A stretch of DNA of 64,000 bases from NCBI GenBank assembly GCA_964551015.1, contig CAZKBP010000012.1, forward strand, positions 1 through 64,000, written 5' to 3'. The translations under genes and the position numbers were made by a program. Every line of letters starts with the position of its first letter. The first letter of the stretch is position 1. The notes under the pieces are model-generated. The model made no database searches and was not told the DNA's origin. It saw only the letters and a list, made by a program, of their open reading frames with translations. The stretch comes from CAZKBP01 sp964551015. Its GTDB lineage: Bacteria; Bacteroidota; Bacteroidia; Cytophagales; Microscillaceae. Positions 42,283 through 51,659 of this stretch are shown here, in pieces.

Positions 42283-44145
42283 ATGTTCCCTGTATACGAT
42301 GTAATTGTAGTGGGTGGAGGGCACGCCGGCTGTGAAGCGGCCTCTGCTGCGGCCAAATTAGGCTCGAAGGTGCTGCTCATCACGATGGATATGAATAAAA
42401 TCGCCCAGATGTCCTGCAATCCTGCCATGGGCGGCGTTGCCAAAGGGCAAATCGTGCGCGAAATAGATGCCCTCGGTGGCATGACGGGTCTGATCACAGA
42501 TCGGACGATGATTCAATTCCGTATGCTGAATCGCTCCAAAGGAGCCGCCATGTGGAGTCCACGCTGCCAGAGTGATCGAATGCGTTTTTCCGAAGCTTGG
42601 CGTTTGGTGTTGGAGCAAAACCCTAATGTGGATTTCTGGCAAGAAATGGTCACCGCACTGCTGGTAGAAAACCATCAGGTCGTGGGTGTAAGCACCTCTA
42701 TGGGTTTAGAAATCAAGGCCAAATCCGTAGTTTTGACCAGTGGGACTTTTATGAATGGAGTGATCCATATTGGGGAAAAACAATTCGGAGGAGGACGCGC
42801 CGGAGAAAGAGCTTCTCAAGGCATCACTGAACAGTTAGTACAATTGGGCTTCGAGGCAGGACGTATGAAAACAGGTACGCCTCCTCGCATTGACGGTCGT
42901 ACCATTGATTATGCCAAGACCGAAGAGCAGCCCGGAGATGAATTACCAGGCAAATTCTCTTTTGCCGATACGCCCAAGCTAGAAAAGCAACGCAGTTGCC
43001 ATATTACCTATACCAATCCCACGGTGCACGAAATTCTTGAGACGGGCTTCGAGAAATCTCCTATGTTTCAAGGGCGTATCAAAGGAATTGGGCCGCGCTA
43101 TTGCCCTTCCATTGAAGATAAGATTAACCGCTTTGCCGAACGAGATCGTCACCAAATTTTTATCGAGCCCGAAGGCTGGGATACAGTAGAAGTTTATGTC
43201 AATGGTTTTTCTACCTCTCTGCCCGAAGACGTACAATACAAAGCCCTGCGCCAAATTCCTGGTTTTGAACAAGCGAAAATGTTCCGCCCGGGCTACGCCA
43301 TCGAGTATGACTACTTCCCACCTACACAACTGAAAATGAGCTTAGAAACGAAACTGGTAGAAAATCTTTTTTTTGCAGGACAAATTAATGGCACTACCGG
43401 TTACGAGGAAGCAGCCTGTCAAGGCATGATGGCGGGCATCAATGCGCATCTAAAAATTAGAGAACAAAACCCTTTTGTCCTCAAGCGTTCCCAAGCTTAT
43501 ATCGGCGTGTTGATTGACGACCTCATCAACAAAGGCACGGATGAACCTTACCGAATGTTTACCTCTCGTGCTGAATATCGTATCTTACTACGTCAAGATA
43601 ATGCAGATCTACGCCTTACACCGATTGGCTACGAACTGGGACTGGCCTCCAAGGAAAGAATGCAGAAAGTGGAACGCAAAAATCAGGATTCGGAACAATT
43701 ACTCAACGCCTTACAACTGCAAAAAGTAAAACCTGAGCATATCAATGAAGGATTGGAAACCCTAGGTACGGCCACGATCCGAGAAAAAGCTCCCGTGCTT
43801 AATCTGCTCAAACGACCCGAAATCAACCTGAATAATTTCAGAAAAATCCATCAGGACTTAGACACTCTCCTGATTGACTATGATGAGGAAGTAACTGAGC
43901 AGGTGGAAATCAACATCAAATATGCCAATTATATCGAGCGCGAGCGCCAAATGGCTGACAAGGTCGCCCAACTAGAAAACTACCGCATCCCTCAGGATTT
44001 TGATTACTCTAAGTTGAAGGCACTTTCTAAGGAAAGCATTGAAAAGCTCAACCAAGTACGTCCCGAAACCATCGGGCAAGCTTCTCGCATCAGCGGCATT
44101 CGCCCTTCGGACGTGCAAATTTTGCTGGTCTATTTGGGTAGATAA
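42283..44145 (+). CDS. mnmG: tRNA uridine-5-carboxymethylaminomethyl modification enzyme MnmG
   Basis: About 620 residues from ATG 42283, which gives MFPVYDVIVVGGGHAGCEAA, the family N-terminus with the FAD-binding GxGxxG. The open frame extends back to 42202 without family support. Further marks are QMSCNPAMGGVAKGQIVREI (about 47-66), GTPPRIDGRTID, GQINGTTGYEEAACQGMMAG and the C-terminal helical tRNA-binding domain ending ASRISGIRPSDVQILLVYL. With MnmE it modifies U34 of several tRNAs. Confidence 0.97.
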   Translation: MFPVYDVIVVGGGHAGCEAASAAAKLGSKVLLITMDMNKIAQMSCNPAMGGVAKGQIVREIDALGGMTGLITDRTMIQFRMLNRSKGAAMWSPRCQSDRMRFSEAWRLVLEQNPNVDFWQEMVTALLVENHQVVGVSTSMGLEIKAKSVVLTSGTFMNGVIHIGEKQFGGGRAGERASQGITEQLVQLGFEAGRMKTGTPPRIDGRTIDYAKTEEQPGDELPGKFSFADTPKLEKQRSCHITYTNPTVHEILETGFEKSPMFQGRIKGIGPRYCPSIEDKINRFAERDRHQIFIEPEGWDTVEVYVNGFSTSLPEDVQYKALRQIPGFEQAKMFRPGYAIEYDYFPPTQLKMSLETKLVENLFFAGQINGTTGYEEAACQGMMAGINAHLKIREQNPFVLKRSQAYIGVLIDDLINKGTDEPYRMFTSRAEYRILLRQDNADLRLTPIGYELGLASKERMQKVERKNQDSEQLLNALQLQKVKPEHINEGLETLGTATIREKAPVLNLLKRPEINLNNFRKIHQDLDTLLIDYDEEVTEQVEINIKYANYIERERQMADKVAQLENYRIPQDFDYSKLKALSKESIEKLNQVRPETIGQASRISGIRPSDVQILLVYLGR

Positions 44146-44168
44146 ACTACTTGAAGAGGCTAAGATGT

Positions 44169-44213
44169 CAGACCCGAAGATTAGAGAACTAAATCTCCCG
44201 ATCTTCGAGTCTG
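44169..44213. terminator. Bidirectional terminator between convergent genes
   Basis: Imperfect inverted repeat CAGAC-C-CGAAGAT / ATCTTCG-A-GTCTG with a 19-nt loop, between the mnmG stop and the stop of the convergent DAHP synthase gene. It is followed by a T-rich tract on the plus strand. Confidence 0.55.
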
Positions 44214-44232
44214 TTCTTTCAATCTTATCAGC

Positions 44233-45345
44233 TTATTTCACCTCAGCCATGTCTTTTTGCGTGATCATTTCCGTTTCCCGGCGGATAGATTCTACGTGGA
44301 TCAGCTTATAAACCTCAGTGATAAAGTCTTCATTAAGATTCATTTTCTTGGCCCATTGAGAGCGGGTGCGGAAAATTTCGTTCCAACGCTCCACTTGGAA
44401 GATGGTTACGTTATTGCCGCGCTTGTATTCACAGGCTTTTTCTACCAGAGCCATCCGATTTTTGAGAATCTCGATGAGTTCGCGGTCAGTATTATCAATT
44501 TGGCTTCTGAGTTCGTCCAAGTGATTAATAAATTCTTCATCTTGGCTTTCCCCTCTTACGATTCTGATTTTGAGTTCAGAAAGAATCTCTCGTAAGCCCT
44601 GAGGAGTCACTTGCTGCTTGGGATCACTCATGGCTTCATCGGGATTGATGTGGCTCTCGAGCATCAGACCATCATAGTTTAGATCGAGTGCTTTTTGAGA
44701 AACTTCCAAGAGCAAATCTCTTTTTCCGGCAATGTGACTGGGATCACAGATGAGGGGCATTTCTGGTAGGTGTGTTTTCAACTCAATGGGAATCTGCCAC
44801 ATCGGCACATTACGATACTTGGGCGACTGGAAAGAAGAAAAGCCTCGGTGAATGACGGCCAACTTGCGAATACCAGCATTATAAATACGCTCGATGGCTC
44901 CAATCCAGAGATTCAAGTCAGGGTTAATCGGGTTCTTAATCATTACAGGAACATCAACCCCTTTTAGGGCATCGGCTACCTCTTGTACATTGAAGGGGTT
45001 AACGGTGGTACGAGCACCCAGCCAAAGAATATCTATATCGTATTTGAGGGCTAATTCAATGTGATGTGGATTGGCTACCTCGATGGCGAAAGGAACTTTG
45101 AGTTCTTCTTTTACGGTCTTGATCCAAGGTAATGCTTTCTCACCATAGCCCTCAAAACTGTTGGGGCGCGTGCGAGGTTTCCAAACGCCAGCACGAAAAA
45201 CATCTACTTTGAGATTACTTAATTGGCGGCAGGTTTCTAGTAACTGTTCTTCGGATTCGGCACTACATGGGCCGGAGATGATAAGCGGCTTGTGTTGATG
45301 AGGAATCCAGCTCTCGAGAGGAGCGATTTGCAGGTCTAAGTTCAT
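44233..45345 (-). CDS. Bifunctional 3-deoxy-7-phosphoheptulonate synthase / chorismate mutase (type II)
   Basis: A 370-residue protein. Residues about 1-265 form a KdsA-like DAHP synthase: PLIISGPCSAESEEQLLETC (about 19-38), VFRAGVWKPRTRPNSFEGYG, DILWLGARTTVNPFNVQ, IHRGFSSFQ, and CDPSHIAGKRDLLLEVSQ with metal and substrate ligands. Residues about 275-365 are an AroQ-type chorismate mutase (LDELRSQIDNTDRELIEILK, RMALVEKACEYKRGN). It condenses PEP and erythrose 4-phosphate and converts chorismate to prephenate, so one protein spans two steps of aromatic synthesis. The fusion is common in Bacteroidota and suggests feedback control by the mutase part. Confidence 0.95.
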   Translation of the reverse strand: MNLDLQIAPLESWIPHQHKPLIISGPCSAESEEQLLETCRQLSNLKVDVFRAGVWKPRTRPNSFEGYGEKALPWIKTVKEELKVPFAIEVANPHHIELALKYDIDILWLGARTTVNPFNVQEVADALKGVDVPVMIKNPINPDLNLWIGAIERIYNAGIRKLAVIHRGFSSFQSPKYRNVPMWQIPIELKTHLPEMPLICDPSHIAGKRDLLLEVSQKALDLNYDGLMLESHINPDEAMSDPKQQVTPQGLREILSELKIRIVRGESQDEEFINHLDELRSQIDNTDRELIEILKNRMALVEKACEYKRGNNVTIFQVERWNEIFRTRSQWAKKMNLNEDFITEVYKLIHVESIRRETEMITQKDMAEVK

Positions 45346-45529
45346 GAGATTTTTAGGATGATTTTTCAGATTATCAACATTTAAAATTGTAATATTTTTC
45401 CATATTTGCCAAGCAAAATAAGTTTAAACTATTCTTTTCTTATTTTATTTATATTCTCGAGGGCTTATATACCATGATAGTAAGCTGATGAATTTTTACT
45501 TATATTTACGAAGATTTTAGAAAGCAAAC

Positions 45530-46723
45530 ATGAGCACGAAAGTACAACCCCCCATTTCCCTCGAGAATACTTCCATTGCTTTCTCGGCCAAGTCTAATGC
45601 AGAGTTGCGAAAAGCGTACTGGCTTTTTTATTTAATTAATCAACCCTGGATGGTCAAGGTTGGTACGACACTGGTCAAATGGGCTTTTAAGCTTCGCCTA
45701 CCGATCAAATGGATCGTCAAAAAAACGGTCTTTGCTTATTTTTGTGGCGGAGAAAATATTGAAGATTGTGAGCCTACCATCCGAGAACTGGCGAACTACC
45801 GTATCGGAACCATCTTAGACTATTCCGTAGAAGGTGAAAAAACAGAGAAAGGTTTTGACCGTACCGCCCAAGAAACCATGCGCACCATCGATAAAGCCGC
45901 CGGACAACCTGAAATTTTTCCCTTCTGCGTCTTCAAAGTAACGGGCGTAGCTCCTTTCAATCTATTAGCTAAACTCCAAAGAAAAGAAGAACTCAACGAA
46001 AAAGAGCAAAAAATCTGGAACAACGCCCGCAAGCGAGTAGACTTGATCTGCCAACGCGCTTATGAACGAAAAGTGAGAATCCTGATTGATGGAGAAGAAA
46101 CTTGGATTCAAAATACAATTGATGAGCTTGCCTACGAGATGATGGAGTCCTACAACCTCAAAGCTCCCATCGTATACAATACCTACCAAATGTACTGCAA
46201 AGCTTCCCTAGGGAATCTACGCAAAGCCTACCAAAAGGCAGTGATGAATCAATATTTTCTGGGAGCCAAGATCGTCAGAGGAGCTTACATGGAAAAGGAA
46301 AGAGAACGCGCCCAAGAGATGGGCTACGAAGACCCCATTCAGCCTACCAAAGAAGCCACAGATCAAGCTTTTGACGATGCCTTACACTTTTGTATCGAAA
46401 AGAAACAAAGAGTAGCTCTTTGCGCGGGCACACACAACGAGGCCAGTAGCCGCTTTCTGACAATCCTGATGGATAAATATAATGTGCTTCCCCACGATAC
46501 TACGGTTTATTTCTCGCAACTCTACGGGATGAGTGATCACATCTCTTACAATTTGGCTAGTGCGGGTTATAATGTGGCCAAATATGTACCTTACGGGCCT
46601 GTAAAAGCAGTTTTGCCCTATCTCTTTCGTCGCGCCGAAGAAAATACCTCCGTGGCAGGGCAAAGCGGAAGAGAGTTCAGCTTGATCAAGCAAGAGTTTC
46701 AGCGGCGACGCCGAGCAAAGTAA
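45530..46723 (+). CDS. Proline dehydrogenase
   Basis: A 397-residue flavin TIM-barrel protein. TILDYSVEGEKTEKGFDRTA (about 95-114), FCVFKVTGVAPFNLLAKLQ, VRILIDGEETWIQNTIDELA, and GAKIVRGAYMEKERERAQEM (about 243-262; Arg/Tyr substrate contacts). The C-terminal YVPYGPVKAVLPYLFRRAEE and the Arg-rich end are typical. It oxidises proline to pyrroline-5-carboxylate, passing electrons to quinone at the membrane. It is monofunctional: no P5C dehydrogenase part, and the putA partner is not adjacent. Confidence 0.95.
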   Translation: MSTKVQPPISLENTSIAFSAKSNAELRKAYWLFYLINQPWMVKVGTTLVKWAFKLRLPIKWIVKKTVFAYFCGGENIEDCEPTIRELANYRIGTILDYSVEGEKTEKGFDRTAQETMRTIDKAAGQPEIFPFCVFKVTGVAPFNLLAKLQRKEELNEKEQKIWNNARKRVDLICQRAYERKVRILIDGEETWIQNTIDELAYEMMESYNLKAPIVYNTYQMYCKASLGNLRKAYQKAVMNQYFLGAKIVRGAYMEKERERAQEMGYEDPIQPTKEATDQAFDDALHFCIEKKQRVALCAGTHNEASSRFLTILMDKYNVLPHDTTVYFSQLYGMSDHISYNLASAGYNVAKYVPYGPVKAVLPYLFRRAEENTSVAGQSGREFSLIKQEFQRRRRAK

Positions 46724-46978
46724 TCTTTATTCCGATCAGAAAAATTTTTAAAAAGGAAAGGAAGGCCTTTTCTAAGAATTCCCTACTTTAGTAATCATAA
46801 AATTTCAACTAAAAGCACAACTGAGCAGATTGTCCCCCGATGTTCATAAAGAATAAGTACAAACCTTATTCCTATCCTTTCATATTTCATATTTGTTTCA
46901 ATCTCAGGAAGATACGATGCTCTTAAGGCATCAGAGTTTTTGTTTCTTTCGGTATTTTACAAAAATTCATCAGTTGCT

Positions 46979-47617
46979 ATGCTTACATCAAATCATTCTT
47001 TTCAAGAGGAAATACACTGGTTGTGTGGACTGATTCAACAACGGCGTGAAAATACGATCCAATCGCTCAGTGATTATGATTGTCCACCCTCTCGGTCAGA
47101 CACTTGGAGTGAAATAATATTTCAAAAAAATTCACTTTCCGAAGACTCTCTGCCGACCGAGGAAAAACTCCTGCTGATGCTGGTACTCATTCCACATCTT
47201 GCTCCTGATTTGCTCGAGGACAAAATTTTGTATTACGAAGCTCAGGGCTTTGCCTCCTCTTCTGATAAAGTCTGGTATCGGCAAAAGCAAAACCTTCAAC
47301 GTCGGCAAAACTTTCCGTATCAAGCTTCCAAGTTTGGCCTCGTACGGGCGGCTTGGAGCAGGAGTGCGCTACCCACCGGACAAACCTACCTCTATTTACT
47401 GGCTGGTGATGATCTTCAACAGAAGATAGAGGCGATGCACAAAATTTATCAGAGGCAATTGCTGCTTTTGAGAGAAGGGGTTGTCCAGATAGATGATACT
47501 CACCCCGCTGAGCCTTATCCCAGTGGCTTGCTTTGGATTCGTCCAGACTATCTCGTTTCTTTTTTAGCACAAGTTCCCATTGATCAGATTAGACCTTATG
47601 AGCGAATACATCCATAA
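46979..47617 (+). CDS. Protein like the N-terminal domain of eCIS-associated ATPases, without AAA+ module
   Basis: A 212-residue protein from ATG 46979 (the open frame extends to 46940). The segments TEEKLLLMLVLIPHLAPDLL (about 60-80), LPTGQTYLYLLAGDDLQQKI (about 137-156) and EPYPSGLLWIRPDYLVSFL resemble what I recall of the N-terminal region of the AAA+ ATPases of contractile injection systems (the Afp15/Pvc15 group). Those have TFAE-like stretches with LLLALIPH and LPTGET.LF.LAG. The Walker motifs are missing, and no sheath, tube or baseplate gene is nearby. It overlaps the next gene by 20 bp, so the two are coupled. Confidence 0.6.
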   Translation: MLTSNHSFQEEIHWLCGLIQQRRENTIQSLSDYDCPPSRSDTWSEIIFQKNSLSEDSLPTEEKLLLMLVLIPHLAPDLLEDKILYYEAQGFASSSDKVWYRQKQNLQRRQNFPYQASKFGLVRAAWSRSALPTGQTYLYLLAGDDLQQKIEAMHKIYQRQLLLLREGVVQIDDTHPAEPYPSGLLWIRPDYLVSFLAQVPIDQIRPYERIHP

Positions 47618-50039
47618 AGAGCAGGACAAAGCGCGAGAAGATCAAGATCGGTGGGCAAAACCAAAAGCACCTGCACAACCGGATTTGCCCCAGAGCAGCC
47701 CCTTGGATGACCAGCAAGTATCGGCGGGAGCCATGCAAGCTGAGATGGCAATTTCGTCTGAGCAATCTTACCGCGTGAAAGGTGGAAAGATGGAAGCTAT
47801 TTCTCAGATTTTCCCAGATTCTGAGCAAGTTCTAAAAAAGGCTTACACCTGGCAAAATGGACAAGAAATTATTCGTGTAAACCGACAAGAAGAGAGATTT
47901 ATCTCCATCAAAAAACAGCGATTTAACCAAGTTGCTACCTTGGAGCCGCTGCCTTATTACTACTTGATTGCTATCGAGAAAAATGAGCTTTTACTCCAAA
48001 AACAAGGAATGCTCCCAACCGAGAGGCGTTATCGAGTGTACTCGGTTTCGCCTTCTTGGCTTCAGATTGAATTGCCCACGGGGCCGGCTTCTTTTCAAAG
48101 TGCCTATTTGCAAAGGAATGAATCGCTTTCGCTCTGGCTGGATGAGCTGCGGGTGGAGTCTTACAAACCCGAAACCATGGCGCGCGAGCTTTATGAAGCT
48201 TTTACCAATCATGGAAGCATACTGGCAGGTACCGATGAAGATCAAGTATTCAGACTTCTAGAGCATCTTCCTTACAACTCTTCCGAATACTGGGACGTAG
48301 CTCACCTGTATTGGCAAAAATATAGCCCCTTGCGGGGAAAGCGTGGTTTGCTCTCCGAACTGATGTACGAACTCACATACGCGCAACTCCAAAAGCTACC
48401 ACCAAGCTACCCCAAGCTTCACGAATATAAAACCGAAAACCTCGCTACTCATCTAAGCGAATGGGCCGAAGACCCCCAAGCTTACACCGTAGAACTGCTT
48501 AATCGCTACGTGCCACTGGGTTGGGGCATGCACCTAGATGCGCAGGTGGGAGCTACACTTGGCTTCTTGGGCGGCGATGTAGATGGCCGCCTATATGTCT
48601 CCCGACCCAAGGAAAGTGTGATTGCCGTGCAACGCCACCTCAAAGTGAGCGGTGGTTGGGAAACGGGTCTGGTCATCTCCTCCTCCAAAAAAGTGCGAGG
48701 GGCACAAACGGGTACAGAAACAGGGGTGAGTGCCGAAGCGAAGGGGCAGAGCGTGGTTACCCAGACCTTTGCCTTCCCCATCTGGCGCGACGAGGCCATG
48801 CTGGCTGCCTTGCTCTCCATGACTTCTACGGCGGCTATGAACGCCAGAGATTTTGTGATTTATTTGCTCAGCAAGTTGATGAAATTAAGAATGAGTCCCT
48901 TGGAATACCTGACCGAAGGCAAGATAGAAGCTGGTATTTTTGCAGGGGCGGCGGCCGTGGCTCAGAGTGGCTTGCGTAAAGGCCAGCCCCAGCCTTTCAC
49001 CCGGTATAAACCCAATGAATACACCGACGAACGCACTGGCTCCAAGTATTATGGCTTCAAGGGGATGATCTCTAGGCTTCTAGAAACCAAATTAATTGCC
49101 CAACTGCGTACGGGAGCCAATTTTGGCGTAGAATATTTTTATCAAAATCGCCAAGGGGAACCTACTATCTCCAGCGAAGCAGAGGTCATGGAGGCTCACG
49201 TTTTTGCCGAAGTCAAAAATACGATTGCTTTCCCCGTTCTGGGGCCACTCTTGCGGATGCTGCCCACGGGAGCAGGTGTTCGCTATAAGTATCAGATAGA
49301 CCTCAAAAAGCCCTCCGCCGATTGGAAACTGATTGCCAGTGCCTTTTACACGGCGCAGGGGGATTTAGATTTTTATCAGGGGGCAGCCTCAGAAACCGAA
49401 ATCGTGGTCAAGGAAGGCAGTCAACTTTCTGATTTGCTCGAAACCATTCAATTAGGGGGCGGAGAAAAGCTGTTTGATATGGATTTATTTATTAAATTAA
49501 CCCGACAAGTGAATATCCGTCGGCGAATGTTTTTTAATCCTGCCTTGGGCAAGGCCAAGCATAAGATGCGTACTTACCAAGAGATGAAGTGGTTTTTGAA
49601 AAAGCAGGAAAAGCTGGTGGGTGGCTTAGAGTTTGCGGGTTACTTGGATTTAGAATTTCGGATGGAAGGCTTGGCAGTAGAAGCCTTGGAGCGAGTTTTA
49701 AGCGAGTCAGCCGAGCGTTTTCGTCGCCATACGCACCGAGACCCTTTACGCGAAGTACTCCAAGATTTGCTCCAATTCTTCTGCTCGGGCGAACTGGCTC
49801 CCTATCTGGAGCCACTGGTGGATTTCTTATTTCAAGAGCAAGTGCTAGCCAAGGCTAAATTGCATATGGAGGAGAATTTGAGTTTATCTCAAGGGGGTAA
49901 AATAGCGATAGGTGTAAAAATGAGAGGTCAAGGCAGTTTTAAAGCAGGTATTACTCAGGATTATGACGTCAAGAAAGAGATAGTCTCAATGATGCACTCT
50001 AACGAGAGGCTGAAACTTTTAAAAGAATATTTTAAATAA
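47598..50039 (+). CDS. Large hypothetical protein, possible eCIS-linked cargo
   Basis: An 813-residue protein from ATG 47598 (MSEYIHKEQDKAREDQDRW). An upstream in-frame start at 47580 is possible. No signal peptide and no known domain. The first 60 residues are charged, Pro/Gln-rich and probably disordered. The middle part has Gly-rich beta segments (VSGGWETGLVISSSKKVRG) and one hydrophobic helix (MLAALLSMTSTAAMN). The C-terminal third is helical. The overlap with the eCIS-type ATPase N-domain gene suggests a common system, and a short disordered N-terminus is common in eCIS cargo; both points are inference. Confidence 0.65.
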   Translation: MSEYIHKEQDKAREDQDRWAKPKAPAQPDLPQSSPLDDQQVSAGAMQAEMAISSEQSYRVKGGKMEAISQIFPDSEQVLKKAYTWQNGQEIIRVNRQEERFISIKKQRFNQVATLEPLPYYYLIAIEKNELLLQKQGMLPTERRYRVYSVSPSWLQIELPTGPASFQSAYLQRNESLSLWLDELRVESYKPETMARELYEAFTNHGSILAGTDEDQVFRLLEHLPYNSSEYWDVAHLYWQKYSPLRGKRGLLSELMYELTYAQLQKLPPSYPKLHEYKTENLATHLSEWAEDPQAYTVELLNRYVPLGWGMHLDAQVGATLGFLGGDVDGRLYVSRPKESVIAVQRHLKVSGGWETGLVISSSKKVRGAQTGTETGVSAEAKGQSVVTQTFAFPIWRDEAMLAALLSMTSTAAMNARDFVIYLLSKLMKLRMSPLEYLTEGKIEAGIFAGAAAVAQSGLRKGQPQPFTRYKPNEYTDERTGSKYYGFKGMISRLLETKLIAQLRTGANFGVEYFYQNRQGEPTISSEAEVMEAHVFAEVKNTIAFPVLGPLLRMLPTGAGVRYKYQIDLKKPSADWKLIASAFYTAQGDLDFYQGAASETEIVVKEGSQLSDLLETIQLGGGEKLFDMDLFIKLTRQVNIRRRMFFNPALGKAKHKMRTYQEMKWFLKKQEKLVGGLEFAGYLDLEFRMEGLAVEALERVLSESAERFRRHTHRDPLREVLQDLLQFFCSGELAPYLEPLVDFLFQEQVLAKAKLHMEENLSLSQGGKIAIGVKMRGQGSFKAGITQDYDVKKEIVSMMHSNERLKLLKEYFK

Positions 50040-50048
50040 AGTATAAAA

Positions 50049-50771
50049 ATGATAAAAAGATTGATATTCTCACTTAGTCTATTTGCAGCCATACACTGTG
50101 ATGCTCAGGAACTCTGTATCAACAAAGAACTAGTCAATTCATATCTTATGACTCCTGAATTATCTGATATGTTATATGTACCAAGTGCTTCTTTTCTTAT
50201 TCGGTATCCATCAGGCATTGTAGTAAATTTTCCCAAAAGTGAATGGGATAACGAAAATTATATTGAATTTGGAATTTACAAAGATAAAAATAGGAGCAAA
50301 TTTCTGGAGGGGATTACAATTGGTCACTTCTGGTACTCAGACTACTATAAAGAAAGCGGAGTGCCTGATTCTCTTTTCCTTAAACTTCTACTTGATACAG
50401 AGAAACATTTTCAAGAACTGTTCTCGGACTCTAACTACAAAACTGTCTTCATAGAGGAAAGAAAGCTGAACGGTAAGTTGTATTATCAATTCGGTTGCAC
50501 TTTTGAAGTTACTGGTAAGAACAAGCTGGACAGCGATCTCGGAAAATATAAGATGCTCAATGTCCTTGTTCCTCCCGAAGGCATTTCTGAAAACGGTGTT
50601 TCTCTCTGGTTCCAAGCCACCGAAAACTCCGAGATCAAAACCTTCGACGATTTTGGGGTCAAAGGAGTAACGGGTCAAATCTGGCAGAGCTTCCGCTTTG
50701 CCCAGAGCGAAGAAGAATTGGCCGCTTGGGAACGCGAACAAAACCAACAAGCCGCCGAGGGCGGTCAGTAG
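50049..50771 (+). CDS. Secreted hypothetical protein, 240 residues
   Basis: It starts 9 bp after the large gene, so it is probably cotranscribed. The signal peptide is MIKRLIFSLSLFAAIHCDAQ. The mature part is mixed alpha/beta and ends in a Glu/Gln-rich tail (EEELAAWEREQNQQAAEGGQ). The segments GITIGHFWYSDYYKESGVP and LNGKLYYQFGCTFEV do not recall any family to me. Function unknown; periplasmic or outer-membrane location is likely. Confidence 0.7.
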   Translation: MIKRLIFSLSLFAAIHCDAQELCINKELVNSYLMTPELSDMLYVPSASFLIRYPSGIVVNFPKSEWDNENYIEFGIYKDKNRSKFLEGITIGHFWYSDYYKESGVPDSLFLKLLLDTEKHFQELFSDSNYKTVFIEERKLNGKLYYQFGCTFEVTGKNKLDSDLGKYKMLNVLVPPEGISENGVSLWFQATENSEIKTFDDFGVKGVTGQIWQSFRFAQSEEELAAWEREQNQQAAEGGQ

Positions 50772-50825
50772 CAAGGAAGTGCTGGTTTTGTCGTTATCTC
50801 AGCAGTCCATAAATTGATAGAAGCC

Positions 50826-51389
50826 GTGCAAAAAAATAAACGTATTTTGTTATTACTAGGAATTTGGATGAGTTTCGTGGGATCTGTCCGAGCACAATCT
50901 TCGTCAGACAGTTCTCTGGCCACGAACGAAATCAGATACGTTGCCAATCCGGGCTGGGATACCGAGTTTGAAGGTGTTTTTGAGCAATGGAATTTCCAAG
51001 AGTTGTACTTTCCCAAAGATGAACCCGAAAAAATTAAGGCCACAATAGCCATTGAGATGAACTCCACCAAATCTTTCAACGAACAGGTAGACAAGCTGCT
51101 GGCTGGCAAAGAATATTTTGATGTAGCACAATATCCGATGGCCTTTGTTCGTATTCATCACGTGAAAGCCTTGGAGAAACAAGACTATCAGGCCAAGGCT
51201 ACCATCACGTTGAAGGGCGTTCAGAAAAATATTCCTTTTACTTTTCGCTTGACGCCAATAGATTTGACACGGGCAACCGTAAAAGGCGAGGTGGAACTAT
51301 CAAGAAGCAAATTTCAAATCACCGGAGCAGGCCCCAAAGAAGAGGTGAAAATACAATTTCATTTTACCTTAGATTACACCCAACCTTAG
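50826..51389 (+). CDS. YceI-like family protein
   Basis: About 187 residues. The start is probably GTG at 50826 (VQKNKRILLLLGIWMSFVGS), with TTG 50814 as an alternative; no ATG fits. The signal segment is followed by a lipocalin-like YceI domain: KATIAIEMNSTKSFNEQVDK, YFDVAQYPMAFVRIHHVKAL (about 97-116), ATITLKGVQKNIPFTFRL and the final KIQFHFTLDY strand. YceI proteins bind isoprenoid or lipid ligands in the periplasm. It has GTG/TTG rather than ATG, which is unusual in this window. Confidence 0.82.
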   Translation: MQKNKRILLLLGIWMSFVGSVRAQSSSDSSLATNEIRYVANPGWDTEFEGVFEQWNFQELYFPKDEPEKIKATIAIEMNSTKSFNEQVDKLLAGKEYFDVAQYPMAFVRIHHVKALEKQDYQAKATITLKGVQKNIPFTFRLTPIDLTRATVKGEVELSRSKFQITGAGPKEEVKIQFHFTLDYTQP

Positions 51390-51659
51390 AAGCGTTGGGA
51401 ACGTAGCTATCTTAGCTTGAGAATTTAACAAGAACATCATGCTGATTCTACCAATATCAAACGAGGTAGGCTTTTAAACTTAAATGATAACAAATATTTA
51501 GCTTTTCATTAAATACTCCCGTATTTTTGTGTAGCTATGAATCTTTTATTTGTAGTATATCCGTATTTGTTAATTGAATCTACCAACCCCATCCCAGACA
51601 CCAACGTAGAAGTAAGAACAGCAGCCAGGCAGCCCCAAACTCAAACCGTATCAATTGTC

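Noticed and set aside
47598..50039. Complete contractile injection system locus
   Set aside because: No sheath, tube, spike or baseplate genes occur in the window; only an ATPase N-domain-like gene supports the link.
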